The position numbers and the translations under genes were made by a program. The notes under the pieces are model-generated. The model was not told the origin of the DNA. It did not search any database and worked only from the letters and a program-made list of their open reading frames with translations. Shown here one piece after another: positions 7,593-15,938 of a DNA stretch of 64,000 nt. Numbering within the stretch: position 1 is the first letter of the stretch; each line of letters opens with the position of its first letter. Origin of the DNA: CBDFLS01 sp965249185 (GTDB lineage: Bacteria > Chloroflexota > Dehalococcoidia > Lucifugimonadales > Australimonadaceae); the NCBI GenBank assembly GCA_965249185.1, contig CBDFLS010000002.1, positions 1,674,001 through 1,738,000 on the forward strand. Direction: 5' to 3'.

Positions 7593-8660
7593 ATGTATGG
7601 AGATCGACGGCCGGAGTTCGATCCGGAGCAGATCCTCCGCAACCTGAGGCAGACTTGGGACCGGTTCCGACAGCGTCTGCCCGCCGGCGGCATGGGGCTG
7701 CCCGTGGTGGGCCTCTTCGGCCTGGCCCTGCTGATATGGCTTTCCACCGGTTTCTACACCGTCTCCCCATCGGAGCAGGCGGCCCTCCGCCTCTTCGGTG
7801 AGTTCCGGGGCACCGAAGGCCCGGGGCTTCACTGGTATCCTCCGGCGCCCGTCGGCACGCGGAACAAGGAGGCGGTGCTGGAGGCCAAGACCATGGCGCT
7901 GGGCTTCCGCGCCGACCCCGCGCGGGACGTGCCGGGCGAGGCGCTGATGATCACCGGCGACCTGAACATCGTCAACAACCAGCTCGTGGTCCAGTACCGG
8001 ATCGCGGACCTTGGAAAGTTCCTCTTCAATGTGGACGACCCCGGCGATCCGGAGCGCGATGAGCGGGAGGGCCGGCCCGACGGTCGCACTATGAGAGACG
8101 TCACCGAGGCGGCGCTCCGTCAGGTCATCGGCCAGCGCGCCATCGATGATGTGCTCACCGTCGGGAAAGAGGCCGTCCAGGAGGACACGAAGCTCCTATT
8201 GCAGAACATGCTGGACGACTACGGCGCGGGCATTGAGGTGCTCCAGGTGGTGCTCCAGACCGTGCGCCCGCCAGACCAGGTCCGGGACGCCTTCGACGAT
8301 GTGGTCCGCGCCCGGGTGGACAAAGAGAGCCGCGTAAACGAGGCCCGCGCCTTCGAGCAGGACAAAATCCCACGGGCCCAGGGCGCGGCCCAGCAGGTGG
8401 TCCAGGCTGCCCTGGCCTTCAAGGAGGCCCGGATCGCCCGGGCAAGGGGTGAAGCGGAGCGGTTCCGGCAGATTCTGGACGAGTACTTGGACTCCAAGGA
8501 CGTGACCCGCCAGCGGCTCTACCTGGAGGCCATGGAGGTGGTGCTGCCCGGCGTCTCCAAGTTTATCGTGGACCCGGACGCGGGCGGCAATCTGCTGCAG
8601 TTTCTACCGCTGACCTCCGAGGGTGGCCTGCCCATTCTGCCCGAGGAGAGCGGTGATTAG
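7593..8660 (+). CDS. hflK: HflK-like SPFH/prohibitin membrane protein
   Basis: 355 residues. A short cytoplasmic N-terminus leads into one membrane helix (LPVVGLFGLALLIWLSTGF), then the SPFH domain starting FYTVSPSEQAALRLFGEF with GPGLHWYPPAPV. Residues from about 215 to 310 form the helical region rich in Ala, Glu and Arg (RARVDKESRVNEARAFEQDK) that assembles the ring. In E. coli HflK and HflC form a cage that restrains the FtsH protease. No ftsH is in the window. It is the first gene of a two-gene operon with hflC, 43 bases apart. The length is a little shorter than E. coli HflK because the Gly-rich N-terminus is reduced. Confidence 0.93.
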   Translation: MYGDRRPEFDPEQILRNLRQTWDRFRQRLPAGGMGLPVVGLFGLALLIWLSTGFYTVSPSEQAALRLFGEFRGTEGPGLHWYPPAPVGTRNKEAVLEAKTMALGFRADPARDVPGEALMITGDLNIVNNQLVVQYRIADLGKFLFNVDDPGDPERDEREGRPDGRTMRDVTEAALRQVIGQRAIDDVLTVGKEAVQEDTKLLLQNMLDDYGAGIEVLQVVLQTVRPPDQVRDAFDDVVRARVDKESRVNEARAFEQDKIPRAQGAAQQVVQAALAFKEARIARARGEAERFRQILDEYLDSKDVTRQRLYLEAMEVVLPGVSKFIVDPDAGGNLLQFLPLTSEGGLPILPEESGD

Positions 8661-8703
8661 GGCCTCGGAAAGCGGTAATTAGGGATCGTAAGGGAGCCAG
8701 CGC

Positions 8704-9993
8704 ATGCGGCAGCTCGTCATAGCGGGTGTGGGGTTGTTCCTGGTGGTCATCTTCGGCCCCCAGTTCTTCTACACGGTTGACCAGACCCAGTTCGCGGTCG
8801 TCACGCGTTTCGGTGAGATCAAGGACGTGAAGACCACCCCGGGCCTCAAGGTCAAGTTGGCTTTCGCGGATACGGTCACGCGCCTGGACAAGCGGCTGCT
8901 CAGAATCGACGTCCCTCCCAGCAGTATGCCCGACCGGGAGAACCAGTTCTTGGAGATCGACGCCTACGTGCGGTATCGGATCGAGGACCCGAGGAAGTTC
9001 CGCCAGACGCTGGTGGATGAGATAACGGCGGCCTCCAGAATCAGCAATATCGTCACGGGCGAGCTGCGGGCGGAGATCGGTCAGAAGACCCGGCCGGAGA
9101 TCATCGGCGGGCAGATCTTGACGGATGAGGACGGCAGGCCCCTGAAGGATGAAGAGAGCCGAAACATCGTCCAACCCCTGGAGCCGGACGGCGTGCCCAT
9201 TCGGGAGGCCATCACGCGAGCGGTCCGGGACCGGTCCGACCAGCGGGTGAAATCTTCTGAGAACGACTTTGGCATCACGATCGTGGACGTCCGCATCAAG
9301 CGTGCCGACTTCCCGGCGGCCACCGAGGAGAGCATCTTCACGAACATGCGGCGGGAGCGGTCCGTTCAGGCCAACCGTCTGCGGGCCGAGGGCGAGGAGG
9401 AGTTCCTGAGGCTAACCGCCAACGTGAACCGGCTGGTGGAGGTCATCGCCGCCGAGGCGGACGAGGAGTCCAGCACGCTCCGTGGCGAGGGCGAGGGTGA
9501 GGCCATCCGCATCCTGGCCTCGTCGCTCTGCCGGGCTCCGGAGTTCTTCGCCTTCCAGCGAAGTCTCGAGGCGTATAAAACAGCGCTGACCGGCAAGACC
9601 ACGGTGGTCCTCTCCTCGGACAGCCCGCTGTTCCGATACCTCCAAACCCCGGGGTCGCTCGCTCTGCCGGGTATCGATAACTCCCGCCCAACAGTCAGCC
9701 TTAGCTACGGCAGCACTTCGGTCGGGGCAGACAACATCCTGAAGATCACGGCGACATTCGGCGAGCCCATCAACTGCAAGCCCACCATCGCCATCGACAC
9801 CGAGGGCACGGACTTGGCGCCGGTGGCCATGACCGACACCGGCGAAAAGATCGTGTGGAATTACTTCTACGTCGTTCCCTCCGGCAGCGAAGGCACTGCC
9901 ACGGTCACCATCGCCAACGCCACTGACGATGCCGGCAATCCCAACTCCGTCGCCACCAACGACGCCTTCACCATCGAAAGCAGGACTCCCTAA
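8704..9993 (+). CDS. hflC: HflC-like SPFH protein with an added C-terminal Ig-like domain
   Basis: 429 residues, against about 330 for ordinary HflC. An N-terminal helix (LVIAGVGLFLVVIFGP) anchors the SPFH domain (FYTVDQTQFAVVTRFGEIKD). The Ala/Glu/Arg helical part runs to about residue 300, ending with the conserved TTVVLSSDSPLFRYL. From about residue 322 to the end, a new module begins with PTVSLSYGSTSVGADN and closes with DDAGNPNSVATNDAFTIE. Its alternating Thr/Ser/Val strands look like a bacterial Ig-like/fibronectin-type sandwich. An SD (AGGGAGC) precedes the ATG. It partners with hflK upstream. The same frame is uninterrupted through the junction, so this is a real fusion rather than read-through. 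Confidence 0.9.
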   Translation: MRQLVIAGVGLFLVVIFGPQFFYTVDQTQFAVVTRFGEIKDVKTTPGLKVKLAFADTVTRLDKRLLRIDVPPSSMPDRENQFLEIDAYVRYRIEDPRKFRQTLVDEITAASRISNIVTGELRAEIGQKTRPEIIGGQILTDEDGRPLKDEESRNIVQPLEPDGVPIREAITRAVRDRSDQRVKSSENDFGITIVDVRIKRADFPAATEESIFTNMRRERSVQANRLRAEGEEEFLRLTANVNRLVEVIAAEADEESSTLRGEGEGEAIRILASSLCRAPEFFAFQRSLEAYKTALTGKTTVVLSSDSPLFRYLQTPGSLALPGIDNSRPTVSLSYGSTSVGADNILKITATFGEPINCKPTIAIDTEGTDLAPVAMTDTGEKIVWNYFYVVPSGSEGTATVTIANATDDAGNPNSVATNDAFTIESRTP

Positions 9994-10205
9994 GCCGTCG
10001 TAAGCCGGGCCAGCCTCCGCGGTGTAGCCTCTCGGCCCGCTTGTGGCCTGTGGCGTCTCGTGGAATCGACGCCTGGCGGCGGCTTGCGTGCATCACGATG
10101 TAGACGCCGACTGGGCCCCCGTACACCGGCGCAGGGTCCGGGCTCCTGGCTCCGGTGCGACACCAGAGCGAGTGGAACACGGGACCGGCGTGAACCCTGC
10201 CTGGT

Positions 10206-12062
10206 ATGATTGAGTCGATGGACCCGCACTTCATCCGCAACTTCTGCATCATCGCCCACATCGACCACGGCAAGTCCACGCTGGCGGACCGCGTGCTGGA
10301 GCTCACGGGCACGCTGACGGCCCGGGAAATGAGCGCCCAGGTGCTCGACTCCATGGACCTGGAGCGGGAGCGTGGCATCACCATCAAGGCCCAGGCCGTG
10401 CGCATGGACTACCGCCACGCCGACGGCCACATCTACCAACTCAACCTCATCGACACGCCGGGCCACGTGGACTTCAGCTACGAGGTGTCGCGGAGCCTCA
10501 CCGCTTGCGAGGGCGCGGTGCTGGTGGTGGACGCCACCCAGGGCATTCAGGCCCAGACGCTTGCCAACGTCTATATGGCGATGGAGCACGACTTGACGGT
10601 GGTCCCGGTGCTCAACAAGCTCGACCTGATCGCCGCAGAGCCCCAGCGGACCGTGGAGGAGATGCGCCAGGCCTTCGGCTTCGAGCCCTCGGAGGTGCTG
10701 GAGGTATCGGCCAAGGAGGGCACCGGCGTCCCTGAGCTGCTGGCCGCCATCGTGGAGCGGGTCCCGCCGCCCGTGGTCCACGCCGACCGCCCGCTGCGCG
10801 CGCTGGTCTTCGACTCCAAGTACGACTCCTACAAGGGGGTGGTTGCCTACGTCCGGGTGATGGACGGCGCCATCCGCGCCACCGACCGCGTGCGCATGAT
10901 CGCCACGGGCACCACGGCCGACGTGCTGGAGGTGGGCGTGTTCCGGCCCCGCATGCAGGAGGTGCCCGCCCTCTTCGGTGGCGAGGTGGGCTACGTGGCC
11001 ACGGGACTCAAGAGCGTGGGCGAGTGCCGCGTGGGCGACACCATCACGCTGGCCAGGGACGGCGCCCGCGAGCCCCTTCCCGGCTACGCCCCCCAGAAGC
11101 CCATGGTCTTCGCCGGGCTCTATCCCGCCGAGGGGACCGACTACCACGATCTCCGTGAGGCCCTGGGCCGCCTGCAGCTCAACGACGCCGCGCTGACCTA
11201 CGAGCCGGAGAGCAGCCCCGCCCTGGGGCCCGGCTACCGGTGCGGCTTCCTGGGCCTGCTCCACATGGAGATCGTCCAGGAGCGGCTGGAGCGCGAGTAC
11301 GGCCTGGACCTGGTGGCCACGGCCCCCAGCGTGGCGTACCGGGTGGTGCTGAACGGTGGCGAGGAGCGGGAGGTTGACCGGCCAACGGACCTGCCGCCGG
11401 CCAGCGAGCTGGAGCGCACCCTGGAGCCGTGGCTCGACGTGAGCGTCGTCACGCCGTCGCGCTTCATGGGAGGGCTCATGGAGCTGGTCACCTCGAGCCG
11501 GGGCGAGTTCCGCCGCACCGAGTACCTGGACGTGTCCGGCCCGGTGACCGCCGACGGCCCGCCGGCGTCGGACCCGCGGGTGGTGCTCGACGTGCGGCTA
11601 CCCATGATCGAGATGCTGGTGGACTTCTACGACCAGGTGAAGACCCGCAGCCGGGGCTACGCGTCGGTGGACTACACCTTCTTCGGCTACCGGCCCGCGC
11701 CCCTGGTGCGGCTGGACGTGCTGGTGAACGGCGTGTCCGTGGACGCGCTGTCGCTCATTACCCACGGCGACAAGGCCCAGGCGCAGGGTAGGGCGCTGGT
11801 GCAGCGGCTGCGCTCGCTGATCCCTCGCCAGCTCTTCGAGGTGCCCATCCAGGCGGCCATCGGTGGCAAGATCATCGCCCGTGAGTCGGTGAAGGCGCTG
11901 CGCAAGAACGTGCTGGCCAAGTGCTACGGCGGCGACGTGACCCGCAAGAAGAAGCTGCTGCAGAAGCAGGCCGAGGGCAAGCGGCGCATGAAGCGCATCG
12001 GCAACGTGGAGGTGCCCCAGGAGGCCTTCCTCGCCGTGCTCAAGACCGACAACAGGGGCTAA
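10206..12062 (+). CDS. lepA: elongation factor 4 (LepA), ribosome back-translocating GTPase
   Basis: 618 residues, slightly longer than E. coli LepA. The G domain shows [19 protein letters not shown] (G1), RGITIKAQ (G2), [12 protein letters not shown] (G3) and NKLD (G4). Domains II-III and the EF-G-like domain V follow ([20 protein letters not shown]). The LepA-specific C-terminal domain is basic and ends in the [20 protein letters not shown] signature. LepA acts on stalled ribosomes and aids initiation/assembly under stress. ATG 10206 or ATG 10218 (MDPHFIRNF) could be the start; neither has a strong SD. It is monocistronic and ends before a long terminator hairpin. Confidence 0.96.
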   Translation: MIESMDPHFIRNFCIIAHIDHGKSTLADRVLELTGTLTAREMSAQVLDSMDLERERGITIKAQAVRMDYRHADGHIYQLNLIDTPGHVDFSYEVSRSLTACEGAVLVVDATQGIQAQTLANVYMAMEHDLTVVPVLNKLDLIAAEPQRTVEEMRQAFGFEPSEVLEVSAKEGTGVPELLAAIVERVPPPVVHADRPLRALVFDSKYDSYKGVVAYVRVMDGAIRATDRVRMIATGTTADVLEVGVFRPRMQEVPALFGGEVGYVATGLKSVGECRVGDTITLARDGAREPLPGYAPQKPMVFAGLYPAEGTDYHDLREALGRLQLNDAALTYEPESSPALGPGYRCGFLGLLHMEIVQERLEREYGLDLVATAPSVAYRVVLNGGEEREVDRPTDLPPASELERTLEPWLDVSVVTPSRFMGGLMELVTSSRGEFRRTEYLDVSGPVTADGPPASDPRVVLDVRLPMIEMLVDFYDQVKTRSRGYASVDYTFFGYRPAPLVRLDVLVNGVSVDALSLITHGDKAQAQGRALVQRLRSLIPRQLFEVPIQAAIGGKIIARESVKALRKNVLAKCYGGDVTRKKKLLQKQAEGKRRMKRIGNVEVPQEAFLAVLKTDNRG

Positions 12063-12069
12063 GCCAGGG

Positions 12070-12107
12070 TGCGAACCTGGACCCGCACGGGCGGGTCCAG
12101 GTTCGCA
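12070..12107 (+). terminator. long hairpin downstream of lepA
   Basis: A perfect 17-bp stem (12070-12086 with 12091-12107) closes a four-base ACGG loop eight bases after the lepA stop. Only a short T run follows (TTTAGG). This may be a terminator for lepA or a bidirectional mRNA-end structure, since hicA ends on the other strand at 12174. Confidence 0.75.
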
Positions 12108-12173
12108 GGCTTTAGGCTAGGCCTGGGTGTGTTGTTGCGACAGGCCAGTGTCCTTGGGTCCACCGTCAGCTCG

Positions 12174-12398
12174 CTAGCGTAGCCGCTCAAACTCACTGAC
12201 GCTGAGCTCCGTGTCTTTCAAGATTTTTCGCAAGATGCCTTTTCCCAGGTCTTTGCCGCTGTGTATTGGTACGGTGGTCCAGCGCCCATCGGAGTGATGA
12301 TATACGGCGTGGCTGCCACTCTGACGGACTCGAACAAATCCCAGCCTCTCCAGCACGCGGACCACTTCGCCCGACTTTGCCGGGGTCAGTCTAGGCAA
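12174..12398 (-). CDS. hicA: HicA-family mRNA interferase toxin
   Basis: 74 residues of the double-stranded-RNA-binding-like HicA fold. The start PRLTPAKSGEVVRVLERLGF and the catalytic histidine context RQSGSHAVYHHSDGR are diagnostic. HicA cleaves mRNA and tmRNA and is neutralised by HicB. Translation would start at a TTG (12398) that overlaps the end of hicB by eight bases, so the toxin is translationally coupled to its antitoxin. The gene order hicB-hicA is the less common antitoxin-first order. The pair sits directly behind an IS1595-type insertion. Confidence 0.88.
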   Translation of the reverse strand: MPRLTPAKSGEVVRVLERLGFVRVRQSGSHAVYHHSDGRWTTVPIHSGKDLGKGILRKILKDTELSVSEFERLR

Positions 12399-12612
12399 CG
12401 ACCCGTACCTCGTCTATGGCGATCTCAATCGGAACGGGCTCCCCTAACTCCTTCCGAGCCTCTATATGCAGACGAATGGCGTCTTTGATGTTTTCAATCG
12501 CCTCCTCGTAGGTTTCCCCTTGCGTGTGACAGCCTTGAAGGAGTGGGGCTGATGCCACATACAGTCCGTCTTCATCCTGTTCCACTACCACGGTGAACTT
12601 ATAGTCCGTCAT
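12391..12612 (-). CDS. hicB: HicB-family antitoxin
   Basis: 73 residues from ATG 12612. The sequence begins TDYKFTVVVEQDEDGLYVAS, continues LQGCHTQGETYEEAIENIKD and ends with a short acidic strand: the partial RNase-H-like fold of HicB antitoxins. No separate C-terminal DNA-binding domain (HTH or ribbon-helix-helix) is present, so this is a short HicB that may not repress its own promoter. A longer in-phase reading runs back into IS copy A but is an artefact. Only about 70 bases separate the start from the IS end. Confidence 0.88.
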   Translation of the reverse strand: MTDYKFTVVVEQDEDGLYVASAPLLQGCHTQGETYEEAIENIKDAIRLHIEARKELGEPVPIEIAIDEVRVVA

Positions 12613-12684
12613 TTTTTTGACCTCTTCATCCGTCGAGTCAGTACCACGGACGAGCTTGTAAACCACCGGCCCGCGCTTTAATCT

Positions 12685-13529
12685 GGGTATAGTCCCAAAA
12701 CAGCCACCTGTGAGAGAATGGTGGCACGGGACGGAAGATTGGGTGCCCTCGATGTCAACACGCCAAGAGCTGGAGCATTCGGCGAGGTAAGAGTCGTTGT
12801 GCAGCCTGCCACTACGAGTGGGTGCCCAGGGCGCTGCCGCTTCGGTTGTCGCCAGGGGAGTGGCGGCGACTGTTGCGCTGGTTCGTCTTGGGGCAGAGTG
12901 CCGAGGTGATTGCCCAGGAGGCCCGCCTGGAGCGAAAGCGAGTCCTGCGCGCCCTGATCGTGGTGCGCCAGGCCATGGTCCGGGACGTTCCCCATGTCTT
13001 CTCCGGCGTGGTGGAGGTCGACGAGACCTACCTGGGAGGTTCCTGGCGCAACAGGCGCCTGGCAAAGCGTGTTCAGGGCACGAAGCGGGGCCGTGGAACC
13101 ACTAAGCAAGCTGTCTTTGGGATCCTGTGTCGAGGTGGCCTGGTGTGGGCGCAAGTGGTACCTAACGTGGAAGCCAAGACGCTGCTGCCGCTCCTGCACC
13201 AACGCGTGCAACGTGGCTCCATCGTCTGCTCGGACACCTTTACCAGCTACACGGGCGTCGCAGCGGGGGGCTACGTCCACCGGCTTGTGGACCACAGCCA
13301 GGCGTTCAGCGATCGGCAAGGGAGCCACGTCAACGGCTTGGAGGGCTTCTGGGGTTATCTCAAGCGGCGTCTGGCAGCCAAAGGGGGAGTCCGCCGAGAA
13401 CGGCTGCCCCTCTATCTTGCTGAGTATGTCTGGCGCTACAATCATCGGCGTCTGTTGGGACCAGAACAGGTTAAGACATTGTTCAAGCTGCTTCAAAGCT
13501 AATCCGGTGGCTAAAACGGGACTTTACCC
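12685..13529 (+). mobile_element. IS1595-type insertion sequence, copy A
   Basis: 845 bp. The left end GGGTATAGTCCC and the right end, read on the other strand as GGGTAAAGTCCC, form the terminal inverted repeat; both continue with AGCCACC. A 7-bp direct repeat TTAATCT flanks it (12678-12684 and 13530-13536), one base short of the family's 8-bp duplication. The element sits between the galU stop (18 bases away) and hicB. It is almost identical to copies at 21305-22149 and 55363-56207. Confidence 0.92.
12726..13502 (+). pseudogene. IS1595-type transposase, copy A, start codon changed to ACG
   Basis: The frame matches the 258-residue transposase of copies B and C over its full length, but the initiator is ACG (12726-12728) instead of ATG. 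The next good start in frame is GTG 12822, which would drop the N-terminal zinc ribbon (two CxxC pairs in the first 32 residues) used for end binding. The ISXO2-like DDE domain is intact: VEVDETYLGG (first Asp), VCSDTFTSY (second Asp) and GSHVNGLEGFWGYLKRRL (third acidic/Asn position). Without a start it is probably silent, though its ends could still be moved by transposase from the other copies. Confidence 0.8.
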
Positions 13530-13546
13530 TTAATCTTTCTCCACCC

Positions 13547-14404
13547 CTAGCCCCTCAGCTCCCGCAGCCACATCTTTAGCTCTTCCTCGTACTCCGGGCG
13601 CTCCAGCGCCAGATCCACCGATGCCTTCAGCAGTCCCACCGGTGTGCCAGCGTCGTGGCGTTTGCCCTCGAGTCGGAGCGCGTGGACCGGCTCCCGCTGC
13701 GCCAGCAGCGCGATGCCGTCGGTGAGTTGGAGCTCGCCGATGGCGCCGGGCGTCACCGCCTCCAGGCAATCGAAGATGGCGGGCGTGAACACGTACGGCC
13801 CGACGATGGCCAGGTTCGACGGCGCCTCGTCCACGGACGGCTTCTCCACCACGTGGCTCAGCCGCCATTCCCGGTCCGACACCGGCTCGCCCGCCACCAC
13901 GCCGTAGCGCTCGACCTGGTCTCTGGGCACCTCGATGACTCCCAGCGCGCTGCCCCTGCGCTCGAAGGTCTCCAGCATCTGGCTCACGGCCGAGCGCGGA
14001 CCGATGAGGATTTCGTCGGGCAGGCACACGATGAACGGCTCATCGCCCACGGCCTTCTTCGCCATCAGCACCGCGTGGCCCAGGCCCAGGGGCTCCCGCT
14101 GACGCACCGCGATCACGTCGGCCATGCGCGAGACGCGCCGGACCTCCTCCAGGCGGGGGCTCCCCTTGGCCTCCAGGGCCCGCTCCAGCTCCGGCGCCAC
14201 GTCGAAGTAGTCCTCGGTTATCGACTTGCCCCGGGAGGTCACGATGACGATCCGCTCGATGCCCGCCTCCACGGCCTGCTCGACCGCGTAATGGATCACC
14301 GGGCGGTCCACCAGCGGCAGCATCTCCTTGGGCAGCGCCTTGGTTATGGGCAGGAAGCGGGTGCCGAAGCCGGCGGCGGGGATAACGGCGGTGCGTATGA
14401 CCAT
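13547..14404 (-). CDS. galU: UTP-glucose-1-phosphate uridylyltransferase
   Basis: 285 residues of the bacterial GalU nucleotidyltransferase family. The N-terminal signature is AVIPAAGFGTRFLPITKALP with Lys in KEMLPLVDRPVIHYAVEQAV. Later motifs include FIVCLPDEIL, the VEKPS stretch and GELQLTDGI. It makes UDP-glucose for glycolipid, polysaccharide and cell-envelope synthesis in the cytoplasm. The usual active-site LPD(D) reads LPDE here. It was probably upstream of hicBA on the same strand before IS copy A inserted 18 bases past its stop. Confidence 0.95.
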   Translation of the reverse strand: MVIRTAVIPAAGFGTRFLPITKALPKEMLPLVDRPVIHYAVEQAVEAGIERIVIVTSRGKSITEDYFDVAPELERALEAKGSPRLEEVRRVSRMADVIAVRQREPLGLGHAVLMAKKAVGDEPFIVCLPDEILIGPRSAVSQMLETFERRGSALGVIEVPRDQVERYGVVAGEPVSDREWRLSHVVEKPSVDEAPSNLAIVGPYVFTPAIFDCLEAVTPGAIGELQLTDGIALLAQREPVHALRLEGKRHDAGTPVGLLKASVDLALERPEYEEELKMWLRELRG

Positions 14405-14469
14405 AGCGGGCCAAGTTTAGCACAGCTTGGTGAAACTTCCTTTTCCCCAAAGGGGCCTCCCCTCACTCC

Positions 14470-14709
14470 TCCGTTCGTCCTTCGAGTGCCTCAGGACGAA
14501 CGGAGCATAAGCACTGTGGTTGATCGTCTCCGCTCATGGTTCGACGGGTCCGACAACGTCGAACTCTCGATAAAATCGGAGCTCACCACGATGGTTCGAC
14601 AGGTCCGACAGCGTCGGACTCTCGATAAGATCGGAGCTCACCATGAGCAGGGTTATTAGCCGCTCACCCTGAGCCCTTCGTCTTCGCTCAGGACAGGCTT
14701 GTCGAAGGG
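14470..14709. repeat. intergenic repeat block: REP-like palindromes and a 55-bp tandem duplication
   Basis: The 365-bp space between galU and the SRP RNA promoter holds no gene. A short palindrome (GTTCGTCC with GGACGAAC) lies near 14473-14503. A 55-bp unit starting ATGGTTCGAC is present twice in tandem (14536-14590, 14591-14645). A REP-like palindrome at 14661-14709 has arms CCCTTCG and CGAAGGG around CTCAGGACAGGCTTGT. The last belongs to a family also seen at 41422-41470 and 49991-50040. Confidence 0.75.
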
Positions 14710-14769
14710 CAAGCGGGAAGAGCGGGCTTGCGAGCGTTACGCTGCGGATAAGGGCCGCACCCTGCCGCG

Positions 14770-14799
14770 TTGACCTACCGGTGAGGCACGGGCTACAAT
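14770..14799 (+). promoter_or_regulatory. promoter of the SRP RNA gene
   Basis: TTGACC at 14770-14775 and TACAAT at 14794-14799, spaced by 18 bases, place a transcription start at about 14805. That agrees with the 5' end deduced from the closing helix of the SRP RNA. Confidence 0.75.
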
Positions 14800-14803
14800 C
14801 GTG

Positions 14804-15077
14804 GTGGTCGTGCTAGACGGGGAGCTAGCGGTGCCCTGTACCCGAAATCCGCTATACGCGGGGTTGAACTCCTCCCCGAGGACCGGTCCCACACCGCTGG
14901 TCCGGGCGTCGGCGTTGAGAGCCGGGCCCTGCGCGGCGGAGCACCGTGAACCCCGTCAGGTCCGGAAGGAAGCAGCGGTAAGCGGACTGCTTCGGGCGCC
15001 GCAGAACTGCCTGGCTTGAGTTGCGTCCAATGGATCATGTGCTGGGTCACCGGCTTCGACGGGAGGTGCACGGCCAC
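14804..15077 (+). ncRNA. ffs: large-type bacterial signal recognition particle RNA
   Basis: The universally conserved SRP core GTCAGGTCCGGAAGGAAGCA lies at about 14957-14976. The 5' part (GCTAGACGGGGAGCTAGCGG, then GCCCTGTACCCG) and the 3' part (GCCGCAGAACTGCCTGG ... GGTGCACGG) match the Alu domain and closing helix of the Bacillus-type large SRP RNA. The ends pair: 14804-14813 with 15068-15077, ten pairs including one G-U. At about 274 nt it is the large form, not the 4.5S type. It works with Ffh and FtsY (ftsY is at 29383) in co-translational membrane targeting. Its last helix overlaps the only usable rsmA start codons. Confidence 0.93.
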
Positions 15078-15938
15078 TCTCCCAACTCAATCGGCCTGGG
15101 GGCGACCCTGGACCTTACTTCTGCCCACGCCCAGTCCGGCCAAGGCCCTGCAGCCGTAGTCCGGCCTCGCAAGGCGCTGGGCCAGCACTTCCTGAGCGAC
15201 CGCAATATTCTGGGCTCCATCGCCGATGCCGCCGCCATCGGGCCCGGCGAGACGGTGGTGGAGGTTGGCCCCGGCACCGGCTCCCTGACCGAGGTGCTGG
15301 CGGCGCGGGCGGGGCGCGTCGTGGCCGTGGAGCTCGATGCGGCGCTGGCCGCCGGGCTGGCCGGACGCATGCCGGCCAACGTGGAGCTCCACACCGCCGA
15401 CGCCCGGCGGGCCAACGTCGAAGCGCTGCTGGGGGGTTGCGTCCCCTACAAGCTTGTGGGCAATCTGCCCTACTACGCCGCCATGCCCATCCTGCGCCAC
15501 TTCCTGGAGGGGCCGTGCAAGCCGCAGGCTGCGGTGGTCCTGCTCCAGCGGGAGGTGGCGCAGCAGGTCTGCGCCGCGCCGGGCCGCATGTCCCTGCTAT
15601 CGCTGGCGGTGCAACTCTACGGCCTCCCCCGCATCGTGCGGTGGGTACGCCCGGGGGCGTTTCACCCGCCGCCCAAGGTCACCTCGGCAGTGGTCCATAT
15701 CCGCGTCTACGACCAGCCGGCGGAAGGCGTGGACGACCCCGACGGCTTCTTCCGTGTGGCGCGGGCCGGATTCAGCGCGCCCCGCAAACAGCTCCGCAAC
15801 GCGCTCGCTCAGGGCCTGGCCATCTCCCCGTCAGCGGCCGTCGGGCTGCTGGACCGCGCCGGCATAGACCCTCGCCGCCGGGCCGAGACCCTGTCCCTGG
15901 CCGAGTGGGCGCGGCTGCACCGGGCGCGGCGGCAATGA
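15066..15938 (+). CDS. rsmA: 16S rRNA dimethyladenosine transferase
   Basis: The family signature RPRKALGQHFLSDRNIL appears about 36 codons after the chosen start. It is followed by VVEVGPGTGSLTEVLAARAG (SAM motif I), the acidic VAVELD, and the catalytic NLPYYAAMPIL. RsmA methylates two adjacent adenosines near the 3' end of 16S rRNA late in 30S assembly. The start is a problem: no ATG, GTG or TTG occurs in frame between the end of the SRP RNA and the signature. GTG 15066, ATG 15030 and TTG 15021 all lie inside the SRP RNA gene. A CTG (15096) start is the alternative. The stop overlaps ispE (ATGA). Confidence 0.92.
   Translation: MHGHSPNSIGLGATLDLTSAHAQSGQGPAAVVRPRKALGQHFLSDRNILGSIADAAAIGPGETVVEVGPGTGSLTEVLAARAGRVVAVELDAALAAGLAGRMPANVELHTADARRANVEALLGGCVPYKLVGNLPYYAAMPILRHFLEGPCKPQAAVVLLQREVAQQVCAAPGRMSLLSLAVQLYGLPRIVRWVRPGAFHPPPKVTSAVVHIRVYDQPAEGVDDPDGFFRVARAGFSAPRKQLRNALAQGLAISPSAAVGLLDRAGIDPRRRAETLSLAEWARLHRARRQ

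Noticed and set aside
12391..13065. Apparent extended HicB of 224 residues
   Set aside because: The extra N-terminus is antisense IS copy A sequence. The true antitoxin begins at ATG 12612.
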